DNA of 32,188 bases. Source: Candidatus Levybacteria bacterium GW2011_GWA1_37_16 (GTDB lineage Bacteria > Patescibacteriota > Microgenomatia > Levybacterales > UBA12049). A program made the position numbers and the translations under genes. The DNA lies in the NCBI GenBank assembly GCA_943354875.1, contig CALRDJ010000007.1:1-32188 (forward strand), written 5' to 3'. The notes beneath the pieces were generated by a model. The model was not told the origin of the DNA. It saw only the letters and a program-made list of their open reading frames with translations, and made no database searches. Shown in pieces: positions 20,321 to 29,977 of the stretch (the first letter of the stretch is position 1; the number at the start of each line of letters is the position of its first letter).

Positions 20321-20836
20321 ATGGATATAAGTAAATTATCATCAGGAGAAAATCCAGAGAATGGTCAAGTAAACGTATTTATCGAAATCCCAGCAGGATC
20401 TTCGGTAAAATATGAGCTCGATAAAGAAAGTGGCATGATCGTCGTGGATAGATTCCTATACACAGAAATGGAATACCCATTCAACTACGGGTTTGTTCCT
20501 CATACTGAGTCAGGTGACGGTGACCCACTCGATGTACTAGTTTTAACGAGTAAACCAGTCGTTCCAGGCGTAGTTATCGCTGCGAAAGTTATCGGAATGC
20601 TCGAAACTGAAGACGAGAAAGGTCCAGACACGAAAATTATCGCAGTTCCCATGGAAAAAACCAATCCACCATTTGGAAAATATAATGATGTTTCTGAGCT
20701 TCCGAAAGATGTTACTGAAAGCATAAAAAACTTTTTCGAACACTATAAAGAAAAAGAACCAGGCAAATGGGTAAAAGTAAGTGGCTGGAAAGGGAGAGAA
20801 GACGCGATTACAGCAGTAAAAGAATCAATAAAATAA
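20321..20836 (+). CDS. ppa: Inorganic pyrophosphatase (class I)
   Basis: VFIEIPAGSSVKYELDKESGMIVVDRFLYTEMEYPFNYGFVPHT...GDGDPLDVLVL. Confidence 0.97.
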   Translation: MDISKLSSGENPENGQVNVFIEIPAGSSVKYELDKESGMIVVDRFLYTEMEYPFNYGFVPHTESGDGDPLDVLVLTSKPVVPGVVIAAKVIGMLETEDEKGPDTKIIAVPMEKTNPPFGKYNDVSELPKDVTESIKNFFEHYKEKEPGKWVKVSGWKGREDAITAVKESIK

Positions 20837-20840
20837 GGGT

Positions 20841-20924
20841 TGTCATCCTGGAGCGAAGCGATAGGATCTCAGACCTGCCGGCTGGCAGGGATTCTATCAG
20901 TCACTTCGTTCCCTCCAGAATGAC
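20841..20924. repeat. Palindromic element copy 2 (long-hairpin subtype with inner CCTGCCGGCTGGCAGG hairpin)
   Basis: TGTCATCCTGGAGCGAAGCGATAGGATC...GATTCTATCAGTCACTTCGTTCCCTCCAGAATGAC. Confidence 0.88.
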
Positions 20925-20941
20925 GAAGAAATTTTAAACAT

Positions 20942-23410
20942 ATGGCAGATATTGGTAAACTATTACAAACAGAAATAACGACAGAAGTTAAGAAAGCGTA
21001 TTTGGATTACGCTATGTCTGTTATCGTATCTCGCGCACTCCCGGATGTCAGAGACGGACTAAAACCTGTTCATCGCCGTATTCTCTACGCGATGCATGAA
21101 ATAAATCTTACGCATAGTGCGAAATATTCCAAGAGTGCGAAAATCGTCGGAGAAGTCATGGGAAAATACCACCCTCATGGAGACATTCCTATCTATGACT
21201 CACTCGTCCGCATGGCTCAAAATTTTTCTATGCGATATCCCCTCATCGATGGTCAGGGGAACTTCGGATCCATGGACGGAGATCCACCAGCACACATGCG
21301 CTATACCGAAGCCAGAATGGCAGCCATTACTGCCGAGATGCTCACAGACTTAGATAAAGAAACAGTTGCGTACGTAAGCAACTTCGACGCTACGCTGAAA
21401 GAACCCGTATTCCTTCCGGCAAAATTACCCAACCTTCTCCTTATGGGGTCTGAGGGTATCGCAGTCGGTATGGCCACGAAAATTCCTCCTCACAATCTCG
21501 GTGAGGTAATCGATGCAGTGGTATTTATGCTAAGCAGGGTTAACATCGACACGAAGGACTCCAAAGTCACTACTGATGTCACCGTAGACGAATTACTCGA
21601 ACACATAAAAGGCCCTGATTTTCCTACCGCCGGTGCCATTTACGATATTTCAGAAATTAAAAACCTGTATGCGACTGGACGCGGAAAAATAATTATTAGA
21701 GGAAAAGCTGACATCGAAGAAATTGGTCAAGGAAAATCAGCCATTATTATCACCGAACTACCGTACCAAGTAAATAAAGCATTACTCGTAGCGCGTATCG
21801 CAGACCTAGCAAAAGAAAAAAAGATCGAAGGCATTACAGATTTACGTGACGAATCAGACAGACAAGGCACCCGAGTAGTAGTAGAACTCAAACGTGATGC
21901 GGTACCGAAGAAAATATTAAATAATTTATTCAAACAAACAAGCCTCCAAACCATTTTCTCGGCCAACGTCGTCGCGCTCGTAGATGGAACACCCCAAACT
22001 CTAAATTTAAAGTCTATTTTAGAAGAGTACATAAAACATAGATATCTCGTCATTAAAAAACGTTCAGAGTTTGAACTCAGACAAGCCCAGGCACGACTTC
22101 ATATCCTCGAAGGACTGAAAATAGCAGTAGACCATATCGACGCAGTGATAAAGACCATTCGTGAATCAAAAACCCAGGACGAAGCAAAGCAAAACCTTAT
22201 GACGAAATTCAAACTGTCTGAAATTCAAGCAGTAGCTATCCTAGACTTACAACTGCGTCGCCTCGCAGCACTCGAACGACAAAAGATTGAAGATGAATAC
22301 AAAACAGTTAAGGAACTTATCGAATACTTACTGGATCTTCTCGGTCATTCAGAAAAAATTATTCCTATTATAAAAGAAGAGCTGGCAAAGTTAAAAGAAA
22401 AGTATGCTGATCCCAGAAGAACGAAAGTGTATAAGAGCAAGGTCGGGGAATTCTCAGACGAAGACCTTATCCCAAATGAACCCACCGTTATCACGCTTAC
22501 GACCACGGGGTATATAAAACGTCAATCTCTCGGTAGCTTCAAAACTCAACATCGTGGAGGAAAAGGAATCAAAGGCATGACGACTAAAGATGAGGATACC
22601 ATAGGTCACATCAGATATGCCGAAACACATGCCAACCTCTTATTCTTCACCAATCGTGGAAAAGTATATCAGCTGAAAGCGTACGAAATCAGTGAGTCCC
22701 AAAGAACGAGTAAAGGAACTGCTATCGTAAACCTGCTAAATATAGAGCAGGGAGAAAAAGTGGAATCTTTCATCGTATACAAGAAGGAACAAAAAAACGG
22801 CTTTGTATTCTTAACTACGAGAAATGGAACAGTAAAAAAATCCCCCCTAGCTGAATTTGATAACATTAGAAAAAGTGGAATCGTAGCCATAAAATTAGAT
22901 AAAAATGATGAGCTTGTATGGAGCAACTTCAGTAATGGTGATGATGATATCCTAATAGTCAGTAAGATTGGAAAGGCAATTCGTTTCTCAGAAAAAGAAG
23001 TTCGTCCACTCGGCAGAAGCACCATGGGAGTACGAGGAATAAAACTTACCCCAGATGATGAGGTCATCAGTATGGATGTTATTTTCAAAGGCGACAATCC
23101 GGATCTCTTGACCATTATGGAAAAAGGACTAGGAAAAAAGACATCAGTAGGTCAATTCAGAGGGCAAACCAGAGGAGGACAGGGAGTGAAAGTAGCAAAT
23201 GTTAGTACGAAAACCGGAAAAGTGATGATCGCCCAACTGATTCCACCTGCCTGTATCGACGTCATCATTACATCGAAAAAAGGGCTCATCGTAAAGCTGG
23301 AACTCTCAGGAGTACCGAAGCTTTCCAGAGCTACACAGGGCGTAATCCTTATGCGATTTTCTAATCCTGCAGACTCAGTAGCAGCAGCTACCTGTATCGA
23401 AGGCATTTAA
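20942..23410 (+). CDS. gyrA: DNA gyrase subunit A
   Basis: [35 protein letters not shown]...[21 protein letters not shown]; GyrA-type C-terminal blades. Confidence 0.97.
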   Translation: MADIGKLLQTEITTEVKKAYLDYAMSVIVSRALPDVRDGLKPVHRRILYAMHEINLTHSAKYSKSAKIVGEVMGKYHPHGDIPIYDSLVRMAQNFSMRYPLIDGQGNFGSMDGDPPAHMRYTEARMAAITAEMLTDLDKETVAYVSNFDATLKEPVFLPAKLPNLLLMGSEGIAVGMATKIPPHNLGEVIDAVVFMLSRVNIDTKDSKVTTDVTVDELLEHIKGPDFPTAGAIYDISEIKNLYATGRGKIIIRGKADIEEIGQGKSAIIITELPYQVNKALLVARIADLAKEKKIEGITDLRDESDRQGTRVVVELKRDAVPKKILNNLFKQTSLQTIFSANVVALVDGTPQTLNLKSILEEYIKHRYLVIKKRSEFELRQAQARLHILEGLKIAVDHIDAVIKTIRESKTQDEAKQNLMTKFKLSEIQAVAILDLQLRRLAALERQKIEDEYKTVKELIEYLLDLLGHSEKIIPIIKEELAKLKEKYADPRRTKVYKSKVGEFSDEDLIPNEPTVITLTTTGYIKRQSLGSFKTQHRGGKGIKGMTTKDEDTIGHIRYAETHANLLFFTNRGKVYQLKAYEISESQRTSKGTAIVNLLNIEQGEKVESFIVYKKEQKNGFVFLTTRNGTVKKSPLAEFDNIRKSGIVAIKLDKNDELVWSNFSNGDDDILIVSKIGKAIRFSEKEVRPLGRSTMGVRGIKLTPDDEVISMDVIFKGDNPDLLTIMEKGLGKKTSVGQFRGQTRGGQGVKVANVSTKTGKVMIAQLIPPACIDVIITSKKGLIVKLELSGVPKLSRATQGVILMRFSNPADSVAAATCIEGI

Positions 23411-23420
23411 CCATCTCTCG

Positions 23421-23494
23421 TGTCATCCCGAATTTAGTTCGGGATCTACTTCTGTCTCGACACAGGGAGATGCTGAAATGAATTCAGCATGACA
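23421..23494 (+). repeat. Palindromic element copy 3 (double-hairpin subtype, 74 bp)
   Basis: TGTCATCCCGAATTTAGTTCGGGATCTACTTCTGTCTCGACACAGGGAGATGCTGAAATGAATTCAGCATGACA. Confidence 0.92.
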
Positions 23495-23499
23495 AACAC

Positions 23500-24384
23500 A
23501 TGAGAGTAGATGGCAAAGAAATTGCACGAGTAATATTAGAACAGCTCAAACAAAAAGTAAGTGAGTTAAAAGCTTCTCCTCATCTCGTCGTAATATTAGT
23601 GGGGAATGATCCTGCATCTGCTGCGTATGTACGCCAAAAAGAACTGAAAGCAAACCTAATTGGCATACAGGCTACTGTCCACAGACTACCACAAAATGTC
23701 AGCCAAACCGAACTCCTCATGACAATCAAGCAGTTTAATGATGACTCAGGAGTTCACGGTCTTATCGTCCAAAGACCATTACCGAAAGCTATTGACGAAG
23801 CTCTCATAGATGCCGCTGTTTCACCAGAAAAAGACATCGATTCATTTCGCGATGATTCACCATACGATATGCCTTTGGCATTGGCCGTATTTAAAATATT
23901 AGAAAAAGTTTTTAAAGAGAGTGAGGGGACACAGGAGACAAATGCATCTCCCTCTGTCTCTTCTGTCTCCTATGACTCCTTTATTACCTGGCTTAAGACC
24001 AAAAACATTGTCGTTATGGGAAAAGGACAGACTGGCGGAGGACCCACCATAGCCTTACTACAAAAAAAAGGGATAAATCCTACCGTAGTAGATAGTAAAA
24101 CGACCAACCCCAGCGAGATTACCAAAACTGCAGATATTCTTATCTGCGCAGTCGGTAAGTCAAACGTCGTGAATGCTGAAATGATCAAACCAGGTGCTAT
24201 CTTACTCGCTGTAGGCATGCACAGAGGAGAAGACGAAAAACTCCATGGAGATTATGAGGAAGAGGACATTAAAGATATCGCATCATACTATACGCCGATT
24301 CCCGGAGGAGTCGGGCCAGTGAATGTAGCTATGCTGCTCCAAAACCTCGTCTCCTCAGCACAGAAAATTCAAGTTGCGGGTTGA
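23500..24384 (+). CDS. folD: Bifunctional methylenetetrahydrofolate dehydrogenase/cyclohydrolase
   Basis: ILVGNDPASAAYVRQKELKANLIGI, HGLIVQRPLPKAIDEALIDAAVSPEKDIDSF, YYTPIPGGVGPVNVAMLLQNL. Confidence 0.92.
   Translation: MRVDGKEIARVILEQLKQKVSELKASPHLVVILVGNDPASAAYVRQKELKANLIGIQATVHRLPQNVSQTELLMTIKQFNDDSGVHGLIVQRPLPKAIDEALIDAAVSPEKDIDSFRDDSPYDMPLALAVFKILEKVFKESEGTQETNASPSVSSVSYDSFITWLKTKNIVVMGKGQTGGGPTIALLQKKGINPTVVDSKTTNPSEITKTADILICAVGKSNVVNAEMIKPGAILLAVGMHRGEDEKLHGDYEEEDIKDIASYYTPIPGGVGPVNVAMLLQNLVSSAQKIQVAG
23919..23978. repeat. 60-bp imperfect palindrome inside the folD coding sequence
   Basis: GGGGACACAGGAGACA (23925-23940) and TGTCTCTTCTGTCTCC (23955-23970) are inverted repeats, 13/16 matches plus wobble positions; outer GAGT/ACTC. 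Confidence 0.75.
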
Positions 24385-24409
24385 CAGGGGAACCCGGCTT
24401 TGATAGAGT
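24381..24409 (+). promoter_or_regulatory. Promoter for pyrB overlapping the folD stop codon (TTGACA-17 bp-TAGAGT)
   Basis: TTGACA 24381-24386, 17-bp spacer, TAGAGT 24404-24409. Confidence 0.5.
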
Positions 24410-24415
24410 TAAATC

Positions 24416-24469
24416 CCAGAGGGAAGCTTTTACCACATAAGGAGAGCGACCGAGAACTCTGGTTTTTTT
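24416..24469 (+). promoter_or_regulatory. pyrB leader with terminator-like stem CCAGAG/CTCTGG and T7 run abutting the ATG; possible attenuator
   Basis: CCAGAG 24416-24421 pairs with CTCTGG 24457-24462, followed by TTTTTTT 24463-24469; alternative hairpin TCCC-AGA-GGGA at 24414-24424. Confidence 0.4.
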
Positions 24470-25441
24470 ATGGCTAAAATAAGCGACACCGCGATAAACG
24501 GCCACTTTACAGGGAAGGATATCTTGTCGCTCGATCAATTCTCTCCATCAGACATACAGCTCCTCTTTAAACACGTTTCTGACATGGCTAAAATTGCCAA
24601 AAACGCAAAAGCATCAGATCTACTAAAAGGAAACATCGTAACACTTATTTTCTATGAACCATCAAGTCGCACATTTGGTAGTTTTTCTGCATCAGTGAAA
24701 CAACTTGGTGGACAAACAGTTGAGATCCAAAACCCACAGAGTTTTTCCTCTGTTTCTAAAGGAGAGACACTGGAAGACACTATGAGAGTGTTCGAGGCAT
24801 ACTGCGATGCGATTGTCATCAGACATCCTGTACAAGGAACTGCAGAAAAAGCAGCAGCAGCATGTACTGCCGTCCCCATTATTAATGCTGGGGATGGAGT
24901 CGGAGAACACCCGACTCAGGCACTTCTGGATCTTTACACTATCTATGAAAAACATGGTCGCTTGGATAACCTGACAGGACTCGCAGCAGGAGATATACTA
25001 AATGGCAGAACCGTTCACTCGCTCATAAAAGGACTTAGCCTATATGAGGGCAACACATTGTATCTCTTATCCCCAGAGCAGCTCCGGCTTTCGAAAACTG
25101 ACTACGATAAATTTTCAAAAAAAGGAATCAAACTTATAGAAATCTCAAACGAAAACGAAATTCCAAAAGACTGCGACTTCTGGTACTGGACGCGTGTCCA
25201 AAAAGAACGATTTACCGACATGCAGGAATATGAATCAGTAAAAAATAAATTTATAATTACACCAAAATTACTAGCCGAATATGGAAATGAAAACCTTATC
25301 ATCATGCATCCACTACCTCGAGTAGGAGAAATCGAAACCACTATAGACGACGACGATCGAGCAGTATATTTAAAATCTCAAATTCGAAACGGCATGTATG
25401 TACGCATGGCACTGGTGGCATTAGTGTTAGGAAGATTATAA
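24470..25441 (+). CDS. pyrB: Aspartate carbamoyltransferase catalytic chain
   Basis: FYEPSSRTFGSFSASVKQLGG, KGETLEDTMRVFEAYCDAIVIRHP, INAGDGVGEHPTQALLDLYTI, HPLPRVGEI. Confidence 0.97.
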   Translation: MAKISDTAINGHFTGKDILSLDQFSPSDIQLLFKHVSDMAKIAKNAKASDLLKGNIVTLIFYEPSSRTFGSFSASVKQLGGQTVEIQNPQSFSSVSKGETLEDTMRVFEAYCDAIVIRHPVQGTAEKAAAACTAVPIINAGDGVGEHPTQALLDLYTIYEKHGRLDNLTGLAAGDILNGRTVHSLIKGLSLYEGNTLYLLSPEQLRLSKTDYDKFSKKGIKLIEISNENEIPKDCDFWYWTRVQKERFTDMQEYESVKNKFIITPKLLAEYGNENLIIMHPLPRVGEIETTIDDDDRAVYLKSQIRNGMYVRMALVALVLGRL

Positions 25442-25451
25442 TCATCCACGT

Positions 25452-25523
25452 TGTCATTCCGAACTCGTTTCGGAATCTCCCTAGTAATCGAGCAGGAGAT
25501 CCTGAATTTATTTCAGGATGACA
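25452..25523 (-). repeat. Palindromic element copy 4 (double-hairpin subtype, 72 bp)
   Basis: TGTCATTCCGAACTCGTTTCGGAATCTCCCTAGTAATCGAGCAGGAGATCCTGAATTTATTTCAGGATGACA. Confidence 0.92.
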
Positions 25524-25550
25524 CGAAATAAGGGATGATTTTTTATAACT

Positions 25551-26615
25551 ATGACAGGTAAACTTATTTTAGAAGATAAAACAATCATAGAGGGTATTTC
25601 CTTTGGAGCAACTACATCTATCGCTGGAGAGGTAGTTTTCTCAACTGGCATGACCGGATATCCTGAGACTATGACCGATCCATCTTTCGCAGGGCAAATT
25701 CTTATTTTCACCTATCCTATTATCGGTAATTATGGAATCCCAGATAAAAAATATTGGGAGTCTGAAAAAATCCAAACCACAGGCATCATCGTATCCCAAT
25801 ACATTGACACCCCCTCTCACTCCGAACTAAAACAGACACTCGCCAAATGGCTAAAATCCGAAAATATTCCAGCCTTAGAAATTCCTGACACGAGACATCT
25901 CACGAAAATTTTGCGAGAAAAAGGTACGATGCTTGGAAAAATCATCGTAGATGACCCTGAGCAAAGTCGAAAGGTTGACTTTGACTTTTATGATCCAAAT
26001 CTCGAAAACCTCGTCGCCCGAGTATCAACGAAGAAAATTATTCATGAAGGAGAAGGAGAGAAAACCATTGTGTTAATAGACTGCGGAGCCAAAGAAAATA
26101 TTAATCGCTGTCTCATAAATAGGGGAGTCAAGGTAATCACAGTACCATGGAATGCTGATCTATTTACCGATAAGAGAATAGGAAAATTTGATGCAATTGT
26201 TATCTCCAACGGCCCTGGTGATCCGAAAATGGCGAAAGAAACCATCGCCACAGTTCGAAAAGCTATAGAGAAAAAAATCCCAATCCTCGGTGTATGCCTC
26301 GGCAACCAGATACTCGCACTTGCAGCAGGTGGGGATACGTATAAACTAAAGTTTGGTCACAGAAGTCAAAATCAACCCTGCACACTCGTCGGTACGAAAC
26401 GTTGTTATATAACGACGCAAAATCATGGTTTTGCAGTATCGGATAAACTACCGAAGGATTTTAACACATGGTTTGTAAATGCAAATGATGGATCGAACGA
26501 AGGAATCATCCATACATCTCTTCCCATTATGTCTGTCCAATTTCATCCTGAAGCCACCCCAGGACCTGTCGACACTGAATGGATATTTGACTATTTCTTG
26601 GAGAAATTTTCCTAA
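25551..26615 (+). CDS. carA: Carbamoyl-phosphate synthase small subunit
   Basis: VFSTGMTGYPETMTDPSFAGQILIFTYPIIGNYGIP; glutamine amidotransferase GVCLGNQILALAAGG; VQFHPEATPGP. Confidence 0.97.
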   Translation: MTGKLILEDKTIIEGISFGATTSIAGEVVFSTGMTGYPETMTDPSFAGQILIFTYPIIGNYGIPDKKYWESEKIQTTGIIVSQYIDTPSHSELKQTLAKWLKSENIPALEIPDTRHLTKILREKGTMLGKIIVDDPEQSRKVDFDFYDPNLENLVARVSTKKIIHEGEGEKTIVLIDCGAKENINRCLINRGVKVITVPWNADLFTDKRIGKFDAIVISNGPGDPKMAKETIATVRKAIEKKIPILGVCLGNQILALAAGGDTYKLKFGHRSQNQPCTLVGTKRCYITTQNHGFAVSDKLPKDFNTWFVNANDGSNEGIIHTSLPIMSVQFHPEATPGPVDTEWIFDYFLEKFS

Positions 26616-26673
26616 TGTCATCCTGAACGGAGTGAAGGATCTTAGTAGATTCTTCGTTTCACTCAGAATGACA
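26616..26673. repeat. Palindromic element copy 5 (long-hairpin subtype, 58 bp)
   Basis: TGTCATCCTGAACGGAGTGAAGGATCT-tagt-AGATTCTTCGTTTCACTCAGAATGACA. Confidence 0.92.
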
Positions 26674-26683
26674 TACCAACAAT

Positions 26684-29600
26684 ATGAAAACACCAAAAAA
26701 AGTATTAGTTCTAGGATCTGGAGCGCTGAAAATCGGCGAAGCAGGGGAATTTGACTACTCCGGATCTCAAGCCATCAAGGCATTAAAGGAGGAAGGTATA
26801 AAAACTGTGCTAGTCAACCCCAACATCGCGACTATTCAAACCTCTAAATTTCTCGCTGATACCGTATACTTTCTACCAGTAAATGATTTTTTCGTCGAAA
26901 AAGTCATCGAAAAAGAAAAGCCAGATGCTATTTTTCTCTCATTTGGTGGACAAACAGCGCTGAATTGCGGTATTCAATTACATAAAAAAGGCATTCTTAA
27001 AAAACACAATGTCGAAATCCTCGGAACCCCTATGTCAGCCATCATGCTCACTGAGGATCGCCAAGCCTTTGCCAAGCATCTTAACTCCATAAACATCCCA
27101 ACCCCCATAAGCGAAACAGCCGCGAACACCACAGAAGCCTTAGTGATAGCAAAGAACTTAGGATATCCTGTTATGGTGCGAGCAGGATTTGCACTCGGAG
27201 GACAGGGATCAGGAATCGCTAAAAATGAAGAAGAACTGAAAAGTCTCGCAGATAAAGCGTTTTCATTTGTATCTCAACTACTTGTGGAGCAATACCTACA
27301 TCACTTTAAGGAAGTGGAGTATGAGGTGGTACGCGATAAAGATGATAATTGCATCACGGTCTGTAATATGGAAAACATGGACCCACTCGGTATTCATACC
27401 GGTGAATCTATCGTTATAGCACCGAGCCAAACGCTCAATAACTTTGAATATCATTCTCTTCGCGCAGCATCTATAAAAATCGTGAGAAGCCTTGGCATAG
27501 TAGGCGAGTGCAATGTTCAATACGCACTCAATCCTCATCCAAAAACCGGCCGCATCGATTACTTCGTTATCGAGGTAAACGCACGGCTTTCCAGAAGCTC
27601 TGCCCTCGCATCAAAAGCCACCGGCTATCCACTAGCCTATGTCGCAGCGAAATTAGCTCTTGAAAAAAATCTCACTGAAATAAAAAACAAAGTCACCCAA
27701 GTAACCCAATCTTGCTTCGAACCAGCTCTGGATTACATCGTGGTGAAGATTCCTCGCTGGGATATAGAAAAATTCAAAGGTGCAGACGAAGTTATCGGCA
27801 GTAGCATGAAATCCGTGGGAGAAGTTATGGGCATCGGACGAACATTTGAGGAAGCATACCAAAAAGCTATCCGCATGCTGGATCTGGATTTTGAAGGAGC
27901 TACGAGCGAACGCATACTAAAACCAGGAGAATCGGTCGTTTCAAGACTCACTACGCCTACGCCGAAAAGAATGTTTGCAGTAGCACGTGCACTCCATGAA
28001 AAAATGCCGATTAAAAAAATCTACTCCCTGACCGGCATTGATCCATGGTTTCTGAGTAGAATCAAAGACATTGTTGATGCAGAAAGAACCATAAAAGGAA
28101 AAAAACTTTCAGATATCACAAAGGACAAGATGCTTACGCTTAAAAAACTCGGATTTTCTGACAAACGCATCGGACAAATGATCGGAGTCGTAGGACTGGA
28201 TGTTCGGAAAAAAAGAAAAGAGTGGGGGATTATTCCATCTGTTTTTCAAATCGATACCCTCGCAGGAGAATTTCCAGCCAAAACTAATTATTTATATACC
28301 ACCTACCATGGCGCTCACAACGATGTAAACCCGACGGGGAAAAATGGCGTTATCGTACTGGGATCTGGTCCATATCGTATTGGGTCCTCTGTGGAATTTG
28401 ACTGGACTAGCGTGAATACTGTCCTAGGACTTAAAAAATATGGAAAGGAAAGCATTATCATCAACTGTAATCCCGAAACAGTCTCCACCGATTACGACGT
28501 CTCTGACAGATTGTACTTTGAGGAGCTTACCTTTGAACGAATTGCAGATATTTACGAATTTGAAAATCCATTTGGAGTTATCGTATCAGTGGGAGGACAG
28601 ACACCGAATAACCGCGCCCAATCGCTAAACGCATATGGTTGTCACATCCTGGGGACTCATCCTGATGACATAGACAGAGCAGAAAACAGAAGCAAGTTCA
28701 GCAAGCTACTTGACACACTAGAGATAGACCAACCAGCATGGAGTAAATTCTCCACGATTAAAGAAGCACTAAGATTCTGCAAAGAAGTAGGTTTTCCAGT
28801 ACTGGTGCGCCCTTCATATGTACTCTCAGGAACAAGTATGAGCCTCTGTTATTCTGCGGATGAGCTAGGAAGATTTTTAAAGCAAATAGCCCATATCTCC
28901 AAAGAATATCCCATCACGGTATCGAAATTTATCGAAGATGCTAAGGAAATAGAACTTGATGCGGTAGCACAAAACGGAGAAGTGAAAGCGTTTGTTATCG
29001 CCGAACATGTAGAAAACGCTGGGGTTCACTCAGGTGATGCTACCATAATTCTTCCAGCACAAAAGATTTATGTAGAAACAGAAAAAAAGATAGAAGATAT
29101 CGCGCGAAAATTAGCTAAATCACTTTCCATCTCAGGACCATTCAACATCCAGTTCTTGGCTAAAAATAATAATGTTTCGGTCATAGAAATAAATCTACGG
29201 GCATCCAGAACCTTACCATTTATCTCCAAAGTTACTGATATAGACTTCAGTGCCCTCATCGTCAACGCATTTTTTGGTCAACAAAAAGAAACTATAGCCA
29301 TCAAACCACTGAATTACGTTGCGGCCAAGGTGCCACAATTCTCCTTCGCTAGGCTGACCGGCGCAGATCCCATGTTGCATGTAGAAATGGCATCAACCGG
29401 GGAAGTTGGATGCTTTGGAAATAATTTAGAAGAAGCATTTTTAATCGGAGAGCTTTCAGTGGGAGGTAAAATTCCTAAAAAGGGAGTATTTATAAGTCTG
29501 GGCGGAGATGAGAATAAAATACGCTTTTTGGAAAGCGTACGACTTCTTATAAAACTCGGTCATGCACTATACGCGACGGAGAAAACTGCTACATTTTTAT

Positions 29601-29887
29601 CGAAAAACGATATTTCATCTATACGTCTTCATAAAATTCATGAAGGAAAAACACCAACAATCCTTGAAGCATTTAACAGTGGTGACATCGACCTGGCAGT
29701 AAATATCCCCGAAGAACAAAGTAAAAAAGCAATCGGAGATGGGTATGCCATGCGAAGATCAGCCATAGATCATAACATTCTTCTGTTCACTGATTTAAAG
29801 AAAGCAGAATTATTCATAAAAGCCATCAGCGAGAAAAAACTAGAAACTCTCCCCATAAAATCCTGGAACGAATACCTTTCTTCGTAG
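26684..29887 (+). CDS. carB: Carbamoyl-phosphate synthase large subunit
   Basis: KVLVLGSGALKIGEAGEFDYSGSQAIKALKEEGI..., two ATP-grasp halves, 1067 aa. Confidence 0.98.
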   Translation: MKTPKKVLVLGSGALKIGEAGEFDYSGSQAIKALKEEGIKTVLVNPNIATIQTSKFLADTVYFLPVNDFFVEKVIEKEKPDAIFLSFGGQTALNCGIQLHKKGILKKHNVEILGTPMSAIMLTEDRQAFAKHLNSINIPTPISETAANTTEALVIAKNLGYPVMVRAGFALGGQGSGIAKNEEELKSLADKAFSFVSQLLVEQYLHHFKEVEYEVVRDKDDNCITVCNMENMDPLGIHTGESIVIAPSQTLNNFEYHSLRAASIKIVRSLGIVGECNVQYALNPHPKTGRIDYFVIEVNARLSRSSALASKATGYPLAYVAAKLALEKNLTEIKNKVTQVTQSCFEPALDYIVVKIPRWDIEKFKGADEVIGSSMKSVGEVMGIGRTFEEAYQKAIRMLDLDFEGATSERILKPGESVVSRLTTPTPKRMFAVARALHEKMPIKKIYSLTGIDPWFLSRIKDIVDAERTIKGKKLSDITKDKMLTLKKLGFSDKRIGQMIGVVGLDVRKKRKEWGIIPSVFQIDTLAGEFPAKTNYLYTTYHGAHNDVNPTGKNGVIVLGSGPYRIGSSVEFDWTSVNTVLGLKKYGKESIIINCNPETVSTDYDVSDRLYFEELTFERIADIYEFENPFGVIVSVGGQTPNNRAQSLNAYGCHILGTHPDDIDRAENRSKFSKLLDTLEIDQPAWSKFSTIKEALRFCKEVGFPVLVRPSYVLSGTSMSLCYSADELGRFLKQIAHISKEYPITVSKFIEDAKEIELDAVAQNGEVKAFVIAEHVENAGVHSGDATIILPAQKIYVETEKKIEDIARKLAKSLSISGPFNIQFLAKNNNVSVIEINLRASRTLPFISKVTDIDFSALIVNAFFGQQKETIAIKPLNYVAAKVPQFSFARLTGADPMLHVEMASTGEVGCFGNNLEEAFLIGELSVGGKIPKKGVFISLGGDENKIRFLESVRLLIKLGHALYATEKTATFLSKNDISSIRLHKIHEGKTPTILEAFNSGDIDLAVNIPEEQSKKAIGDGYAMRRSAIDHNILLFTDLKKAELFIKAISEKKLETLPIKSWNEYLSS

Positions 29888-29907
29888 CCCCAAAAAGAGC
29901 CTACCAG

Positions 29908-29936
29908 TTGTTATCTGAGGCAAAATCTGATACTAT
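29908..29936 (+). promoter_or_regulatory. Promoter for typA (TTGTTA-17 bp-TACTAT with extended TG)
   Basis: TTGTTA 29908-29913; TGaTACTAT with -10 at 29931-29936. Confidence 0.45.
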
Positions 29937-29944
29937 CAGATAGT

Positions 29945-29970
29945 TCCCTCCGAAAGCACCGGGGGGTTTT
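29945..29970 (+). terminator. Terminator-like hairpin (CCCTCC/GGGGGG + TTTT) between carB and typA, 8 bp before the typA ATG
   Basis: ccctccgaaagcaccggggggtttt read directly. Confidence 0.4.
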
Positions 29971-29977
29971 GTCAATT

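Noticed and set aside
24382-24475. TGA readthrough/recoding of folD (frame stays open about 30 codons after TGA)
   Set aside because: An open stretch of this length is plausible by chance, FolD already has a complete C-terminus, and the conserved genes here do not require TGA as glycine.
26479-26754. Plus-strand ORF of 91 aa overlapping the carA end and carB start
   Set aside because: Out of frame with two well-supported genes and spans palindromic copy 5; no protein signature.
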